64,000 bases of DNA from CAWIJJ01 sp963836405 (GCA_963836405.1 CAWIJL010000008.1:1-64000), one strand, 5' to 3'; positions 17,053 through 27,424 are shown, counted from the first letter of the stretch. Made by a program: numbers and translations. The notes: generated by a model not told the origin, from the sequence alone.

Positions 17053-19276
17053 TTAGCGGCTTGTAAGCGTGGCCGAAACCGGGGTATTGCGCGAGGAACC
17101 GCCGGCGAAGAACTTGTACTCCCCGGGAAGCAGTTCCCAGGCATCCTTGTCCGCGTTGAAGATCGATAGCAGTTGCGGATCGAGCGCCACGGTGACGGTC
17201 TTGGATTGTCCCGGTCCCAATGCAATCTTCTCCCACGCCACCAGGCGGCGGGGAGGCTCGTTCGCGGCGGCCGGAAGCCCGGCATAAATCTGCGCCACCT
17301 CGGAACCGGACCGGCGGCCGCTGTTAGTCACCGTGAAGGTGACGCTCTTCATCGTCGCCGTCATGCCGGAGTAAGTGAAGGTAGTGTAAGAGAGTCCGTG
17401 GCCGAATGGAAAAAGCGGCTGCTTGTTTTCCGCGTCGTACCATTTATACCCGACCTTCAGGCCTTCGGTGTAGTGGATGTCGAACGGCGGCGGCTGCGGA
17501 AGATCGAAAAGGCCGCCGATCCTGTGCGGCTCGAGCTTGAAGCCGGGGGGTGGACCCGGAATCCGCGGGTGCGGGAGGTCGGCCTCGCTGCGTGGGAAGG
17601 TGACGGGAAGGCGCCCGGAAGGATTGATGTCGCCGAACAGCACGCTGGCGATGGCTTCGCCGCCGCGGATGCCGGGATACCAGGCCTGCACGATAGCGGC
17701 AGCCTGGTCGGCCCAGGGCATGAGAATCGGCCCGCCGGTTTCGAGGACCACAATCGTGCGCGGATTGGCGGCCGTCACCGCTTTGACCACTTCATCCTGG
17801 TTTCCCGGTAACTTGAGAGGGGGGTCGTCGCCCTCCGTGGAGGGCTGGTTCACGAAGACGATGACGGCCTCCGCGGATTTCGCCATGGCCGCGGCGGCAG
17901 CGGGATTGGTCCCGGCGTTGAATTCAATTCGCGCATTGGGCGCCTGCGCGCGGATCGCGGCAAGAGGCGAGGAGGGAAACCACACGGCCCCCCCGAAAAT
18001 AGCCGCCGCTTCGCTCTGCGACGCTCCCGGAGCGGGCGGGGGCGTACTCACCGCGCTGCCGCCCGGCGCATCCACCTGCGCCGAACCGCCTCCCGACAGC
18101 ACTCCCGCGTCCGCGTGCGAACCGATGACCGCGATGCTCTGAATATTGATGGCGTTCAACGGCAGGATCGCGCGGGTATTCTTCAGCAGCACCATGCTCT
18201 GCTCGGCGACGCGCTGCGCGAATTCGAGTCCGCCGAACACATCCACCACCTTTGTCGGCGTTGGATAATCGACGATGCCCGTCGCGAACTCGGAGCGCAA
18301 GATGCGGCGTACCATGTCGTCCAGCCGCGAGGCGGGAACCTCGCCGCCTTCCACGGCCTTCTTCAAGGCCTCGCCGAAATACACCGCGGCCGGCTGTTCC
18401 TGGTCCATGCCGGCCAGCGCCGCTTTGACGGTGCTGTTGGCGCCCCCCCAATCGGAGATCACGAACCCTGGAAATCCCCACGCCTTCTTCAGCACATCGT
18501 TCAGCAGATAGCTGTTCTCGCAAGCGTAGTCGCCGTTGACCCGGTTGTAAGAGCACATCACCGCGCCGGGGCTTCCTTCCCGTACGGCAATTTCAAACGC
18601 CAGCAGGTCCGTCTCCCTCATCACCCGCTTGTCCATGATGACGTTGGCCACGTGCCGGCCGCTCTCCTGGTCGTTGAGCGCGAAATGCTTGACGTTGGCG
18701 ATCACGTTCTGCGCCTGTACGCCGCGGACATACTGGGCGGCCATCTTCCCGGCCAGGATGGGATCCTCACCGAAATACTCGAAATTGCGGCCGTTGCGGG
18801 GTTCCCGGACTAAGGTTGATGCCACCGCCCAGCCCCATGTTGTAGCCTTGCTCGCGCAGTTCGCGTCCGATCAGGGCGCCGTAGCGCTGCGCCAGGCGAA
18901 GGTCCCAGGTGGCAGCGGCGGCCAGGTTCGAGGGCAGCGCGGTCGAGTAGCGGCTGCGCGCCGCTCCGCGAGTGACCCCGTAGGAGGAGTCCACCATGTT
19001 GAGGTCTGGAAGGCCCAGTCGGGGAATGCCCGGAACGTAACCGGCGCCGCCGTTGGAGCGTAGAAGCAGGGTTTCGGCCGCGGCGTCGGGCGCCGGCATC
19101 CCCGGCATGCCGTACCCGTGCACCAGCGCGATCTTCTCGTCCAGAGTCATCTCCGCCAGCACCAGTTCCGCGCGGCGATCCGGGGAGAGAGTGCGGTCGC
19201 GCCACGGCAAGGGCTGTTGGGCTGCCACGGTCATCGCCAGGAGCCCGGCCGCCGCGGCGGCAAAGGATTTATGCAT
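17053..19276 (-). CDS. bglX: Glycoside hydrolase family 3 beta-glucosidase, frameshifted
   Basis: ATG 19276 gives a signal peptide (MHKSFAAAAAGLLAMTVAAQ). The GH3 N-domain runs MTLDEKIALVHG, GVTRGAARS, GYNMGLGGGINL; then at about 18810 one surplus base breaks the frame and it resumes VREPRNGRNFEYFGEDP, NVIANVKHFALNDQE and GFVISDWGGANS, with the nucleophile Asp near residue 273. The C-domain (VAEQSMVLLKNTRAILPL, AEAVIVFVNQPSTEGDD, LPVTFPRSEADLP) and a fibronectin-III-like end (VTNSGRRSGSEVAQIYAG) follow. Substrate specificity cannot be told. It is upstream of the esterase in one unit. Confidence 0.88.
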
Positions 19277-19551
19277 AGAAAGGAGTAGGCGACGGAGAAG
19301 CCGAATCGGTAACCCTCGCCGCACGTACTGGGCTGCCCTTAGTACGCGAGCCGGTTGACTGCGCCGCCGGCGACTTTACAATAGTATGCAAAGTAAGCAA
19401 TAATAAGGTGCTTACGCCTTCAGGGCATTCGCGGGATCTTTCAGACTCTGCCAGTGCATCGCTCTGTCAGCCGTCGATGATCGTCTGATTATCGGGCACG
19501 GGGAACCGGCCGGTTCCGCCCAGGAAGATTAAATTTCATTGCAGGAGAGCT

Positions 19552-20242
19552 ATGTCTCGATTACGAAGAATTGTCGCAGCTGCGTCTACGCACCTGGCGA
19601 TATTGCTGGCAGCCACGGCCTTGGCTACCGCGGGACCGATTCAATCTACACCAGTCGGAGACTTTACCGCTACCGGCAACAGCACTTGGTTCAACATGTC
19701 CTTTCAGGCCAGTTCCTTCACGATTCCGGAAGCCGGGTCGCTCGATATCGTCCTCGGCACGTTCAGCCACCCAGTCGCCTCCGGCCAGAGCATCGCGGCC
19801 GGCGGCCCCGAAGGACTTTTCGTTGATGCTGACGTTGCCGGGAGGAGCATCCCAAACGTTTCTGTATGACGTTTCCGGGTCGATCTACAATGCATGGGGC
19901 TGGCGCGGCGGTTATGACATCTTTTCCTCTGACACGGGCATCATCCCCATGAGCTACACCACCGACGACGGCACGGGATCCTTCAACCTGCAACTCAGGG
20001 GTATTTCGAATCCGGCATACCCTGGATTCGTGCGCTTGGGACCAGGCGGGACGAGTGCCGTCGGCGCGCGGATCACGAACGCGACCTTCACCCTCAACCC
20101 GGTTCAGGACGCCACCGAAGCCCCGGAGCCGGCCACCTATGCCACGTTGGGTGCAGCCCTGGTTGTACTCGGGGTCTTCCGCCGCCGCCCAATCAGCGAA
20201 GCTCCAACACCGCATCGTCGTAAAGCAGGTCCAGCTTCTTGA
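19552..20242 (+). CDS. PEP-CTERM-sorted secreted protein, frameshifted
   Basis: ATG 19552 gives a signal peptide (MSRLRRIVAAASTHLAILLAATALATAG). A beta-rich extracellular part follows. At about 19818 the frame breaks inside a T run; removing one T gives GLSLMLTLPGGASQTFLYDVSG and continues to the end. The C-terminus has the PEP-CTERM sorting signal: PEPATYATLGAALVVLGVFRRR. The last ~15 codons overlap the end of the convergent gene at 20193. Exosortase is not in the window. Function otherwise unknown. Confidence 0.7.
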
Positions 20243-20835
20243 TGGACTTGGGCTTGCCCTTCCAGGGGAAATACAAGAACCCGCTGACCGGCCCCTTGAA
20301 CGATCCTTCCGGCAAGGCCGTGCGGATCATCAGGTCCGAGCGCGGAGACCGGTGGCGGTTTTTCGATGCCGCTCCGGTCGACCGGGTCGGGCGCCCGCGG
20401 CGGCCGGGGTCCGCTGACCGGAGGTCCGCCGGGCGTCTGGCCCGGGACCGGACGGCCCAGAATGACCCCGATATTTCCCATTCCGCCGCCGGCCTCGAGG
20501 TTCGGGCGGCCGCTCCATTCGGGGCGGCTCATCGAGGCCGAAGCGAATTGCGGGCTGATCGGCGAGATTCGCTTGCCGTTCACGCGTAGCGCGAAATCGC
20601 CGGTCGCCACCGTCACCGCCGAGTTCTTAGGCGGATAGAGGGCGACTTCCACCACCAGAAAATCCTCGACGATGAACGTCTGATCCTCCCCTGAAAAGCT
20701 GTGAACCATGAACTCGGCGCCCAGCGCGGCCGCACGCGATTGAGCGTGCGCATCGTACTCTTCCGGTTTAGGCTTCGGCTCCGTACCCTGGCCGAAAGCC
20801 GCGCATACGCAGAGGAATGGGAGAAACCGTAGCAC
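20193..20835 (-). CDS. Secreted hypothetical protein, frameshifted near the end
   Basis: Signal peptide MLRFLPFLCVCAAFGQ. The body contains FSGEDQTFIVEDFLVVEVALYPP and DFALRVNGKRISPISPQFASASM, then a Gly/Pro-rich linker. At about 20340 the frame must change to read DLMIRTALPEGSFKGPVSGFLYFPWKGK...LLYDDAVLELR, ending at 20193; the uncorrected frame instead runs on to 20137. The FLYFPWKGK segment is typical of small acidobacterial secreted proteins; I know no function. Confidence 0.6.
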
Positions 20836-20910
20836 AATTCATCATACTCCCGCGCTAACCTGGGAACTTTCCGCTACGTCTGAACCAATGAAACAGTAGG
20901 AGGTCCAGCA

Positions 20911-22878
20911 ATGAGGTCAGTCTGGCTGTTACCGGTGTGGCTGGCGGCCGCCGCTTCAGCCCCGGCGTTTCAGGCGACGACCACGACCGCCGCGTCGGGA
21001 GCCATCGAAGGGCAGATCTTTAGCGCATCCACGGGTGCGCCGCTCAAAAAGGCGACGGTCCGGCTGACTGCGGTCATGTCGGGCGGAGCGCGCGGGATGG
21101 CAATGGGCCAGGGACAGGGCCAGAACCAAAGCCAAGGCGGCCGCGGCCAAGCGCAGGGCGGGCGGGCCGTGGCGGGACAGCCCGGACAGCCCGGACAGCC
21201 CGGAACGGCGCGGCAGCCCCAGCAGGGCGCGGCCCAGGGCGGAACCCAGACCCAGATTCAAGCGCTGCAAGGCCAGTTGCAGACCATGGCTGCCGGGATT
21301 CAAGCCTCAATCGGCACGAGCAACGCCACCCGCCAGACCGACGAAACCGGCCGCTTCTCGTTCACCGGCCTCGCCGCCGGCCAATACCGCATCTCCGTCG
21401 AGCGCCAGGGTTACCTGCGGCAATCCTACGGGGCCCGCAAATACAACACCTCCGGCACGCCCATCACCCTCAAAGAGAATCAGCAGATGCGGGATGTCGT
21501 CATCCGCATGAACCCGCAATCGGTGATCGTCGGCAAAGTGCTGGACGAGGACGGCGACCCGGTGGTAGGGCTTAACGTCCGCGCCATGAAAACCGTGTAT
21601 CGCAACGGGCAGAAGCAGTGGGCGCCGGTGAACAGCGGAGAAACCAACGATATCGGGGTCTACCGCATTCCGGAACTGGACCCGGGGCAGTACATCGTGG
21701 CTACGGCGGCACAGAACCCGGGCCGCGGCGGCCTCGTTCCCATGGGCCGCGGCGGCGCGGTGACCGGGCCGCTGCCGGACACCCCGGAGTCGATCTACGT
21801 GGCCACCTACTTTCCGAATGGAGCGGACACAACTTCGGCCGTGCCCGTGGACTTGACCGCCGGCAGCGAAATGAGCGGCATCGATATTCACCTGCGCAAA
21901 ACACGCGTCTACCGGATCCGCGGCAAGGTGGCCAATGTGCCTGACATCGCCTCCTCCGGCGGGGGCGGCGGCCGGGGCGCCCGGGGCGGGGGAATGGGCG
22001 GCAGCGTCATGGTCATCCTGATGTCCGCCGAAGGCGGCGCACGCCAGACGGGAAGCGCGGCTCGCGGCCCGGATTACGCCTTCGAGATTCGAGGCGTGCC
22101 GCCGGGAACCTACACGCTGATGGCGTCAACCAATAACCTCGCCGGGGGCAGGGGACCCGGAGGCCGCGGCGGCAGCACCGGGGGCGTGACCGGAATGATG
22201 GCGATTCAACACATCAACGTCGGCAGCAGCCACGTGGATGGAATCGTGCTGCAACTCGCCGCCGGCGCCGAGATCCAGGGCACCGTTAAGGTCGAAGGCT
22301 CGAACACGCCGGTCGCGCTTCAGAACGTGAATGTGACGCTGCGCGGCACCATGCCTATGGGGGGTACGCCCCGGGTGCGTGTGGCCGAGGACTCGACCTT
22401 CGCCTTGAGCGGCGTAAGCCCGCTGCCCTACACCGTGTCCGTTTCCGGTGTGCCGGAAAACTGCTACGTGAAATCCATCCGCTACGGCGGCCAGGAAGTG
22501 CCGGAAACCGGGACGAGCATGGCGTCGGGCGGAGTGATGGAAATTATCCTGAGCGCGACCGCCGGCAGCGTCTCGGCCACCGTCGCGGATTCCAACGGCA
22601 ACCCCACTCAAAACGTGACGGTGGCCCTCTATCCCAAGGACGGCCCGATTGCCGCGGCCAAAAGCGCCACCACCAACGAGAGCGGCGGTGTGACCTTCAA
22701 GGGCCTGAAGCCGGGCGATTACCAGGTGATCGCGTGGGAGGATATCCCCTCGGGCGCCTACCTCGATCCGCTGTTCCTGAAACCCTTCGAAGGGCGCGGC
22801 GAATCGGTGAAGGTCGGGGAGAGCGGCCAGGCCACCGTCCAGCTCAAGGTCATTCCGGTTTCCGAAACAGACCGGTAA
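20911..22878 (+). CDS. Large secreted carboxypeptidase-regulatory-like-domain protein
   Basis: ATG 20911 follows AGGAGG. Signal peptide MRSVWLLPVWLAAAASAPAFQ, then a carboxypeptidase regulatory-like (CarboxypepD_reg) beta domain: GAIEGQIFSASTGAPLKKATVRL, interrupted by a ~75-residue Gly/Gln/Pro-rich insert with PGQ repeats, then TDETGRFSFTGLAAGQYRISVERQGYL. Further beta-sandwich repeats include VIVGKVLDEDGDPVVGLNVRA, VTLRGTMPM and GSVSATVADSNGNPTQNVTV...VTFKGLKPGDYQVIAW. Such proteins are common in Acidobacteria and may bind surfaces or glycans; there is no TonB-receptor barrel here. Confidence 0.8.
   Translation: MRSVWLLPVWLAAAASAPAFQATTTTAASGAIEGQIFSASTGAPLKKATVRLTAVMSGGARGMAMGQGQGQNQSQGGRGQAQGGRAVAGQPGQPGQPGTARQPQQGAAQGGTQTQIQALQGQLQTMAAGIQASIGTSNATRQTDETGRFSFTGLAAGQYRISVERQGYLRQSYGARKYNTSGTPITLKENQQMRDVVIRMNPQSVIVGKVLDEDGDPVVGLNVRAMKTVYRNGQKQWAPVNSGETNDIGVYRIPELDPGQYIVATAAQNPGRGGLVPMGRGGAVTGPLPDTPESIYVATYFPNGADTTSAVPVDLTAGSEMSGIDIHLRKTRVYRIRGKVANVPDIASSGGGGGRGARGGGMGGSVMVILMSAEGGARQTGSAARGPDYAFEIRGVPPGTYTLMASTNNLAGGRGPGGRGGSTGGVTGMMAIQHINVGSSHVDGIVLQLAAGAEIQGTVKVEGSNTPVALQNVNVTLRGTMPMGGTPRVRVAEDSTFALSGVSPLPYTVSVSGVPENCYVKSIRYGGQEVPETGTSMASGGVMEIILSATAGSVSATVADSNGNPTQNVTVALYPKDGPIAAAKSATTNESGGVTFKGLKPGDYQVIAWEDIPSGAYLDPLFLKPFEGRGESVKVGESGQATVQLKVIPVSETDR
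21175..21201. repeat. Three 9-bp tandem repeats inside a coding region
   Basis: GGACAGCCC occurs three times in direct succession, encoding GQP-type collagen-like triplets in the low-complexity insert of the surrounding protein. Confidence 0.8.
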
Positions 22879-23368
22879 AGCGGAGAACCCGGTCCAGACA
22901 CTCGCGCGGGTCGAGAGCTTCGGTGTCGAGCTCGAGCCCCGCGCCCCTGTACGGAAACGTCGCCACCATCTCGCGCACCACTTCTTCGGTCAAGTCCAGC
23001 CGGACGGAGTCCGGGCCACGGGCGAGAAACCGGCGGACTGCCGTTTCGGGCGATACACGGCATTCGATCCAATTCACGGGACGGTGGCGCGCTGCGAGCG
23101 CGAGGTCGTCGCGGTCTTCCTGGTGCCTGTAGGACGCATCGAGGATGGCGCCCGAGCCGGCATCGAGCAGCAGTCCCGCCGCCATGTGCATGGCGCGATA
23201 AGCGGCCCGGTGGTCCGCGCGCGTGTGCGGCGCATCCGGCAGAATGCGGCACCGGGTTGCGTCCATGGACAGGTGCGGCAGGCCCGAGCGCGGCGAGACG
23301 TCGGCCGCCAGTGTGCTCTTGCCGGAGCACGGCGGGCCGGAGAAAACGATCAGGTGCGGATCACTCAA
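22850..23368 (-). CDS. P-loop kinase/AAA_33-type ATPase
   Basis: A small nucleotide-binding kinase: Walker A in VFSGPPCSGKSTLAADV near residue 8, a metal-binding Asp in LSMDATR, and LLLDAGSGAILDASYRHQEDRDDL. About 172 residues from the TTG at 23368. That TTG overlaps the stop of the upstream nucleotidase (TTGAGTGA), implying translational coupling. Its end overlaps the stop of the convergent large secreted protein by ~29 bp. Substrate unknown; zeta-like or gluconate-kinase-like folds share this pattern. Confidence 0.75.
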   Translation of the reverse strand: MSDPHLIVFSGPPCSGKSTLAADVSPRSGLPHLSMDATRCRILPDAPHTRADHRAAYRAMHMAAGLLLDAGSGAILDASYRHQEDRDDLALAARHRPVNWIECRVSPETAVRRFLARGPDSVRLDLTEEVVREMVATFPYRGAGLELDTEALDPRECLDRVLRFTGLFRKPE

Positions 23369-24677
23369 TGACTTTTTTCTTGCGGAACCAGTCCACCAGG
23401 ATGTCCCGCAGCATGCCGGCCTCGTTCGGAAATTTGAGGCCCGTGGCCTTGAGCCCTTCGCTCGACGGGTTGGCCGCCGTAAAGTCGGAAACCGCAAACG
23501 TGTAATCGCGGTCGGGATCCACCTCGCGCCCGGCCGTCACGATAGCGGGAAGCTGGCGTCCTTTGAACGTGCCCACCACCACCATGTTGTCGAACGGCAT
23601 GATGTTCCAGATGTGCCGCACCAGCAGCGGCCCTTCCGGTAGAATGTCGCGCACGCCCCCCAGGTTCATGAACGCGAAGTCCGCGCCCGTCTCATCCCGC
23701 ATGGCGCGCTCGATCAGCACTTTCACTTCGGCCTTGCTGAACACTTTCGCCGAGATGGCCAGCGGCTTGTCCACGCGCGCCGTCACCTCCTCCTCCCAGT
23801 GCTTCACTTCTTTGGCCACGGCAGGGTCGGGCTGGATCTTCGTGGAGTCCACCGCAATCCGCTTCCAGTTCCATTCCACGGCGGCCTTCTTCTCCGTATC
23901 CACCTTGAGCTCCAGACGCCCGAGTTCCTCGCCGTAGCCGCGCACCCGCACCAGCACCCGCCCGTCCTTGGTTGCGGCTTCGGGCATTCCCTTGTGGACG
24001 TGGCCGGTCACCAGCACGGGAATCTCCGGCACCGTTTCGAGAATTGTCCGCTCCTCGTTGTCGGTGATGTGCCCCAGAAGCACAATCAGGTCGGATTGCG
24101 GGCGCAATTCGGCTGCGTAACGCCGGACGGTCTTCACCAGCGGCAGCGTGTGCCACTCCCCCAGCAGCTTCGGCGTAGTCAGTGTGTCCAGATGGTCGGT
24201 CATCGCGCCCAGCACCGCCACTCGCAGCCCGTTGACCTTCAAAATAATATATGGCGCCGAGGTCATCAGCTTCCCTTGCGCGTTCACCACGTTCGCGGTG
24301 ACCACCGGGAATTTTGCCGTCGCCAGGAACTTCTGCGTCTGCGGCCACCCGTAATCGAATTCGTGATTGCCCAGCGTCGAAACGTCGAACCCGAGCAGGT
24401 TGCCGATCTCGTAGACCGGCAGGCCGTGGAAAATCGTCGAAACCGGAGTGCCCTGTACCAGGTCTCCCGCGTTCAAATAGATGCAATCGGTGCAGCCGGC
24501 GCGCTGTTGCTTCACCAGCGCCGCCAGGTAGGCGAAGCCGCCGTTGCGGTTCTCGAGCGGCGTCAGGCGCGCGTGCAAATCGTTGGAATGCAGGATGGTC
24601 AGCAACCGTATCTCCGCGGGCAGCGTGGCCGCAAAGAGAAGGCAGAGAACCGGCAGGCGCCGGGCCCAGGAAGGCAT
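23361..24677 (-). CDS. Secreted 5'-nucleotidase/2',3'-cyclic phosphodiesterase family
   Basis: Signal peptide MPSWARRLPVLCLLFAATLPAE. The metallophosphatase motifs are in order: LHSNDLHARL, NAGDLVQGTP, STLGNHEFDYGW, VLLGHITD and VTGHVHKG. The C-terminal 5'-nucleotidase domain follows (ADFAFMNLGGVRDILPEG, NIMPFDNMVVVGTFKGRQL). It hydrolyses extracytoplasmic nucleotides or UDP-sugars with two metal ions. Translationally linked to the downstream kinase gene. Confidence 0.9.
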   Translation of the reverse strand: MPSWARRLPVLCLLFAATLPAEIRLLTILHSNDLHARLTPLENRNGGFAYLAALVKQQRAGCTDCIYLNAGDLVQGTPVSTIFHGLPVYEIGNLLGFDVSTLGNHEFDYGWPQTQKFLATAKFPVVTANVVNAQGKLMTSAPYIILKVNGLRVAVLGAMTDHLDTLTTPKLLGEWHTLPLVKTVRRYAAELRPQSDLIVLLGHITDNEERTILETVPEIPVLVTGHVHKGMPEAATKDGRVLVRVRGYGEELGRLELKVDTEKKAAVEWNWKRIAVDSTKIQPDPAVAKEVKHWEEEVTARVDKPLAISAKVFSKAEVKVLIERAMRDETGADFAFMNLGGVRDILPEGPLLVRHIWNIMPFDNMVVVGTFKGRQLPAIVTAGREVDPDRDYTFAVSDFTAANPSSEGLKATGLKFPNEAGMLRDILVDWFRKKKVIE

Positions 24678-24721
24678 ATTTACCAGTCTAGCGTGCCGCG
24701 GCGTGAGATCATGAACTTTCC

Positions 24722-25720
24722 ATGCCGCTAGAACCCGCCGCGCAGGAGTGGCTAGCCGTCGCCCAAAAGGCCCTGGAGATCGAAGCGCAGGCCATCGCCG
24801 GAGCCGCGCGGCGGCTGGATGGCGAGCTGGTTCGAGCCGTCGATTTGATCCTGACGCACCCGGGCAAAGTGGTCGTCACTGGCATCGGCAAGTCCGGCCA
24901 CATCGCGCGAACTGTGGTGGCGACCCTGTGCGGCACCGGCACCTCCGCGGTGTTCCTCCATCCTTCCGAAGCCGTCCACGGCGACCTCGGCATCTACACG
25001 CCGGGCGATCCCACCGTCTTGATTTCAAATCACGGCAGCTCGGCCGAGCTCCTGGCGCTGGTTCCCCTGCTCCGCGACTTTCATTCTCCCCTCATCGGCA
25101 TCGTAGGGATGACCACGTCCCCGCTGGCGGCTGCCGTCGACGTGCTGCTGGACGCCTCGGTCGAGCGTGAGGCGGACCCCAACAACCTCGCGCCCACCGC
25201 GAGCGCGGTCACCGCCCTGGCGCTGGGGCACGCCCTCGCCATCGCGCTCATGCAGGCTCGCAACTTCACCCGCGAGGATTTCGGGCGATTCCATCCCGGC
25301 GGCCAACTGGGCCGCAACCTGCGGCTGCGCGTCGCCGAGGTCATGCACCCGCTTCAGGAAACCGCCACCGTTGGCCCGGCCGTGGCCCTGCGCGACGTGA
25401 TCATCGCCATGACCCGCCGCCCCCTCGGTGCCGCCTGCGTCGTGGCGGCCGACGGCACGCTGTCCGGTTTCATCACCGACGGCGACCTGCGGCGGGCGCT
25501 GACCCACCACGATGACATCCGCAGCCTCCGCGCCGAAGACGCCATGACCCGCCGCCCCGTCACGGTACCGCCGGAAGCCACCTTGGGAGAGGCGCTCGAA
25601 CTCATGGAGCGCCGGCCGTCCCAGATATCCGCGCTGCCGGTGGTGGACGCCGCGGGACGTGCGCTTGGACTCATCCGCCTCCACGACGTTTTCCGGGGAC
25701 GGCGTACAATCGGAGGGTGA
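24722..25720 (+). CDS. kdsD: Arabinose-5-phosphate isomerase (KpsF/GutQ family)
   Basis: The SIS domain spans ~35-180: VVVTGIGKSGHIARTVVATL, HPSEAVHGDLGIYTPGD, ISNHGSSAELLALVP and LAPTASAVTALALGHALAIALM, with FHPGGQLGR closing it. Two CBS domains follow: VMHPLQETATVG...GFITDGDLRRAL and AMTRRPVTVPPEAT...LIRLHDVF. This order is the KdsD/KpsF architecture; the enzyme converts ribulose-5-phosphate to arabinose-5-phosphate for Kdo of LPS. ATG 24722 is 44 bp from the divergent nucleotidase. First gene of a tight forward run. Confidence 0.93.
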   Translation: MPLEPAAQEWLAVAQKALEIEAQAIAGAARRLDGELVRAVDLILTHPGKVVVTGIGKSGHIARTVVATLCGTGTSAVFLHPSEAVHGDLGIYTPGDPTVLISNHGSSAELLALVPLLRDFHSPLIGIVGMTTSPLAAAVDVLLDASVEREADPNNLAPTASAVTALALGHALAIALMQARNFTREDFGRFHPGGQLGRNLRLRVAEVMHPLQETATVGPAVALRDVIIAMTRRPLGAACVVAADGTLSGFITDGDLRRALTHHDDIRSLRAEDAMTRRPVTVPPEATLGEALELMERRPSQISALPVVDAAGRALGLIRLHDVFRGRRTIGG

Positions 25721-26211
25721 ACCCCTACCAAAAATTCCTCGAAGGCCGGGATGCGCGCACAGTCGTCTCCGAAACCCCGCAGAAGCTCGCTGCGCTCGCC
25801 CACAAGCTCGGGCCCGCGGGACTGAAACGCAGGCTGGCGCCCGGCAAGTGGAGCGCGGGCGAAATCCTCTGCCACCTGGCCGATTGCGAGGTCGCCTTCG
25901 CCTTTCGCCTGCGCCAGGCGCTGGCCGAGGAGCACCACGTCATTCAGCCCTTCGATCAGGATCGGTGGGCGAAGTATTATTCGGCGCTCGAACCCGCCAT
26001 CGCCTTGCACACTTTCACCGTGCTGCGAAGTTGGAATCTCTGCCTGCTCGACGCCATCCAACCGGAGGAGTTCGCCAAAAAGATCAGTCATCCCGAGCGC
26101 GGGGAGATGACGTTTCAGGCGGTGGTGGAGACCATGGGCGGGCACGATCTCAACCACCAGCGCCAAATCGAAGCGTTGGCCGCCGCCGAAACGCAGCCCG
26201 CCGCCGACTGA
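25717..26211 (+). CDS. DinB-family four-helix protein
   Basis: DinB/YfiT-like bundle: KLAPGKWSAGEILCHLADCEVAFAFRLRQAL with the first His, and MGGHDLNHQRQIEAL at the end with two further His for a metal site. The GTG at 25717 overlaps the upstream TGA (GTGA). Members are thiol-transferases or uncharacterised; co-transcription with kdsD does not indicate a link. Confidence 0.85.
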   Translation: MNPYQKFLEGRDARTVVSETPQKLAALAHKLGPAGLKRRLAPGKWSAGEILCHLADCEVAFAFRLRQALAEEHHVIQPFDQDRWAKYYSALEPAIALHTFTVLRSWNLCLLDAIQPEEFAKKISHPERGEMTFQAVVETMGGHDLNHQRQIEALAAAETQPAAD

Positions 26212-26212
26212 C

Positions 26213-27424
26213 ATGAAGCGCTCGGGCCACGCCGATCTGCCCCTGCACGGCGGCCGCGTGCCGCCCTGGCTCGCGCAGCGCATGACCGCCCTCGGCACGG
26301 CCATCGCCGAAGCCGTCCTCCATCACTACGGCACCCCGGCTTTTCTTTCCCGGTTGAGCGACCCCTTCTGGTTTCAGGCTCTCGGCTGCGTGATGGGCAT
26401 GGACTGGCACTCCAGCGGCATCACCACCTCCGTGCTCGGCGCTCTGAAGCGCGGACTCAATCCGCGCGCCGCCGAGCTCGGACTCTATGTCTGCGGCGGA
26501 AAAGGGAGCCAGTCGCGGCGCACGCCGGATGAACTGCGCGCCGTCGCGGATGCCCGCGGCCTCGACGGCGACGCGCTGGTGCGCGCCAGCCGCCTCACCG
26601 CCCGCGTGGACAACAACGCCATCGGCGACGGCTTCCAGATCTACCTCCACGGCTTCGTGGTTTCGGCCGCGGGCGAGTGGGCCGTGGTGCAACAAGGTAT
26701 GAACGAAGCGAGCGGCATGGCCCGCCGCTATCACTGGCATTCGGCTGCGGTGCGCGACTTTACCGTGGAACCCCACACCGCCATCGTCGGCCAGCCCCAG
26801 GGCGCCATCCTCAACCTGGTCGACGGCGCGGCCCTTCCCGCCCAGAAGGCAATGCTCGAGATCGTGCGCGAGCGGCCCGAAACCACGCTCGCCGAAGTCC
26901 GCAAACTCGTCATGCCCGCCCATCACGACGTCCGCGTCGAGGACGTGGACCTGAAACGGCTCGGCGCCGTCTTGGCGACTGCGTACGAACGCGACTTCCG
27001 CGATTTCGCCGGCCTGCTGCTGCACGAAAACCTGGGCCCGCGCACCCTCCAGTCTCTCGCTCTCGTCGCCGAAGTGGTACACGGCGCACCTGGCCGCTTC
27101 GCCGACCCGGCCCGCTTCTCCTTCGCCCACGGCGGCAAGGACGGGCATCCTTTTCCGGTGCCGCTGAAGACGTACGACGAATCCATCGGCGTGCTCAGGG
27201 GAGCGCTGGACCGGGCCCGCATCGGGGACACCGAGAAGCTCGAAAGCCTCCGGCGCCTCGACCGCTTTGTGAGCGCGGTGGAGCGCGGGGCCGAGCCCGA
27301 GGCCAGGTTCGACGCGGCCCTCGCTCACGAACGCCGGATTTCCCCCGCGCTCGGCGGGCGCACCGTGTTCGACAACCGCAAGAAGCGCCGGGCCGCGGAG
27401 CAGTTGAAGCTGTTCGAAGGCTGA
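26213..27424 (+). CDS. DUF763-family protein
   Basis: Matches DUF763: MKRSGHADLPLHGGRVPPWLAQRM at the N-terminus, FWFQALGCVMGMDWHSSGITTSVLGALK, YVCGGKGSQSRRTPDEL, LTARVDNNAIGDGFQIYLHGFVV and VVQQGMNEASGMARRYHW. About 403 residues, the usual length. Function unproven; found scattered in bacteria and archaea, often near DNA metabolism. It begins one base after the DinB stop. Confidence 0.9.
   Translation: MKRSGHADLPLHGGRVPPWLAQRMTALGTAIAEAVLHHYGTPAFLSRLSDPFWFQALGCVMGMDWHSSGITTSVLGALKRGLNPRAAELGLYVCGGKGSQSRRTPDELRAVADARGLDGDALVRASRLTARVDNNAIGDGFQIYLHGFVVSAAGEWAVVQQGMNEASGMARRYHWHSAAVRDFTVEPHTAIVGQPQGAILNLVDGAALPAQKAMLEIVRERPETTLAEVRKLVMPAHHDVRVEDVDLKRLGAVLATAYERDFRDFAGLLLHENLGPRTLQSLALVAEVVHGAPGRFADPARFSFAHGGKDGHPFPVPLKTYDESIGVLRGALDRARIGDTEKLESLRRLDRFVSAVERGAEPEARFDAALAHERRISPALGGRTVFDNRKKRRAAEQLKLFEG

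Noticed and set aside
21175..21201. CRISPR-like repeats
   Set aside because: Short tandem repeats inside a coding region without spacers; no array anywhere in the window.
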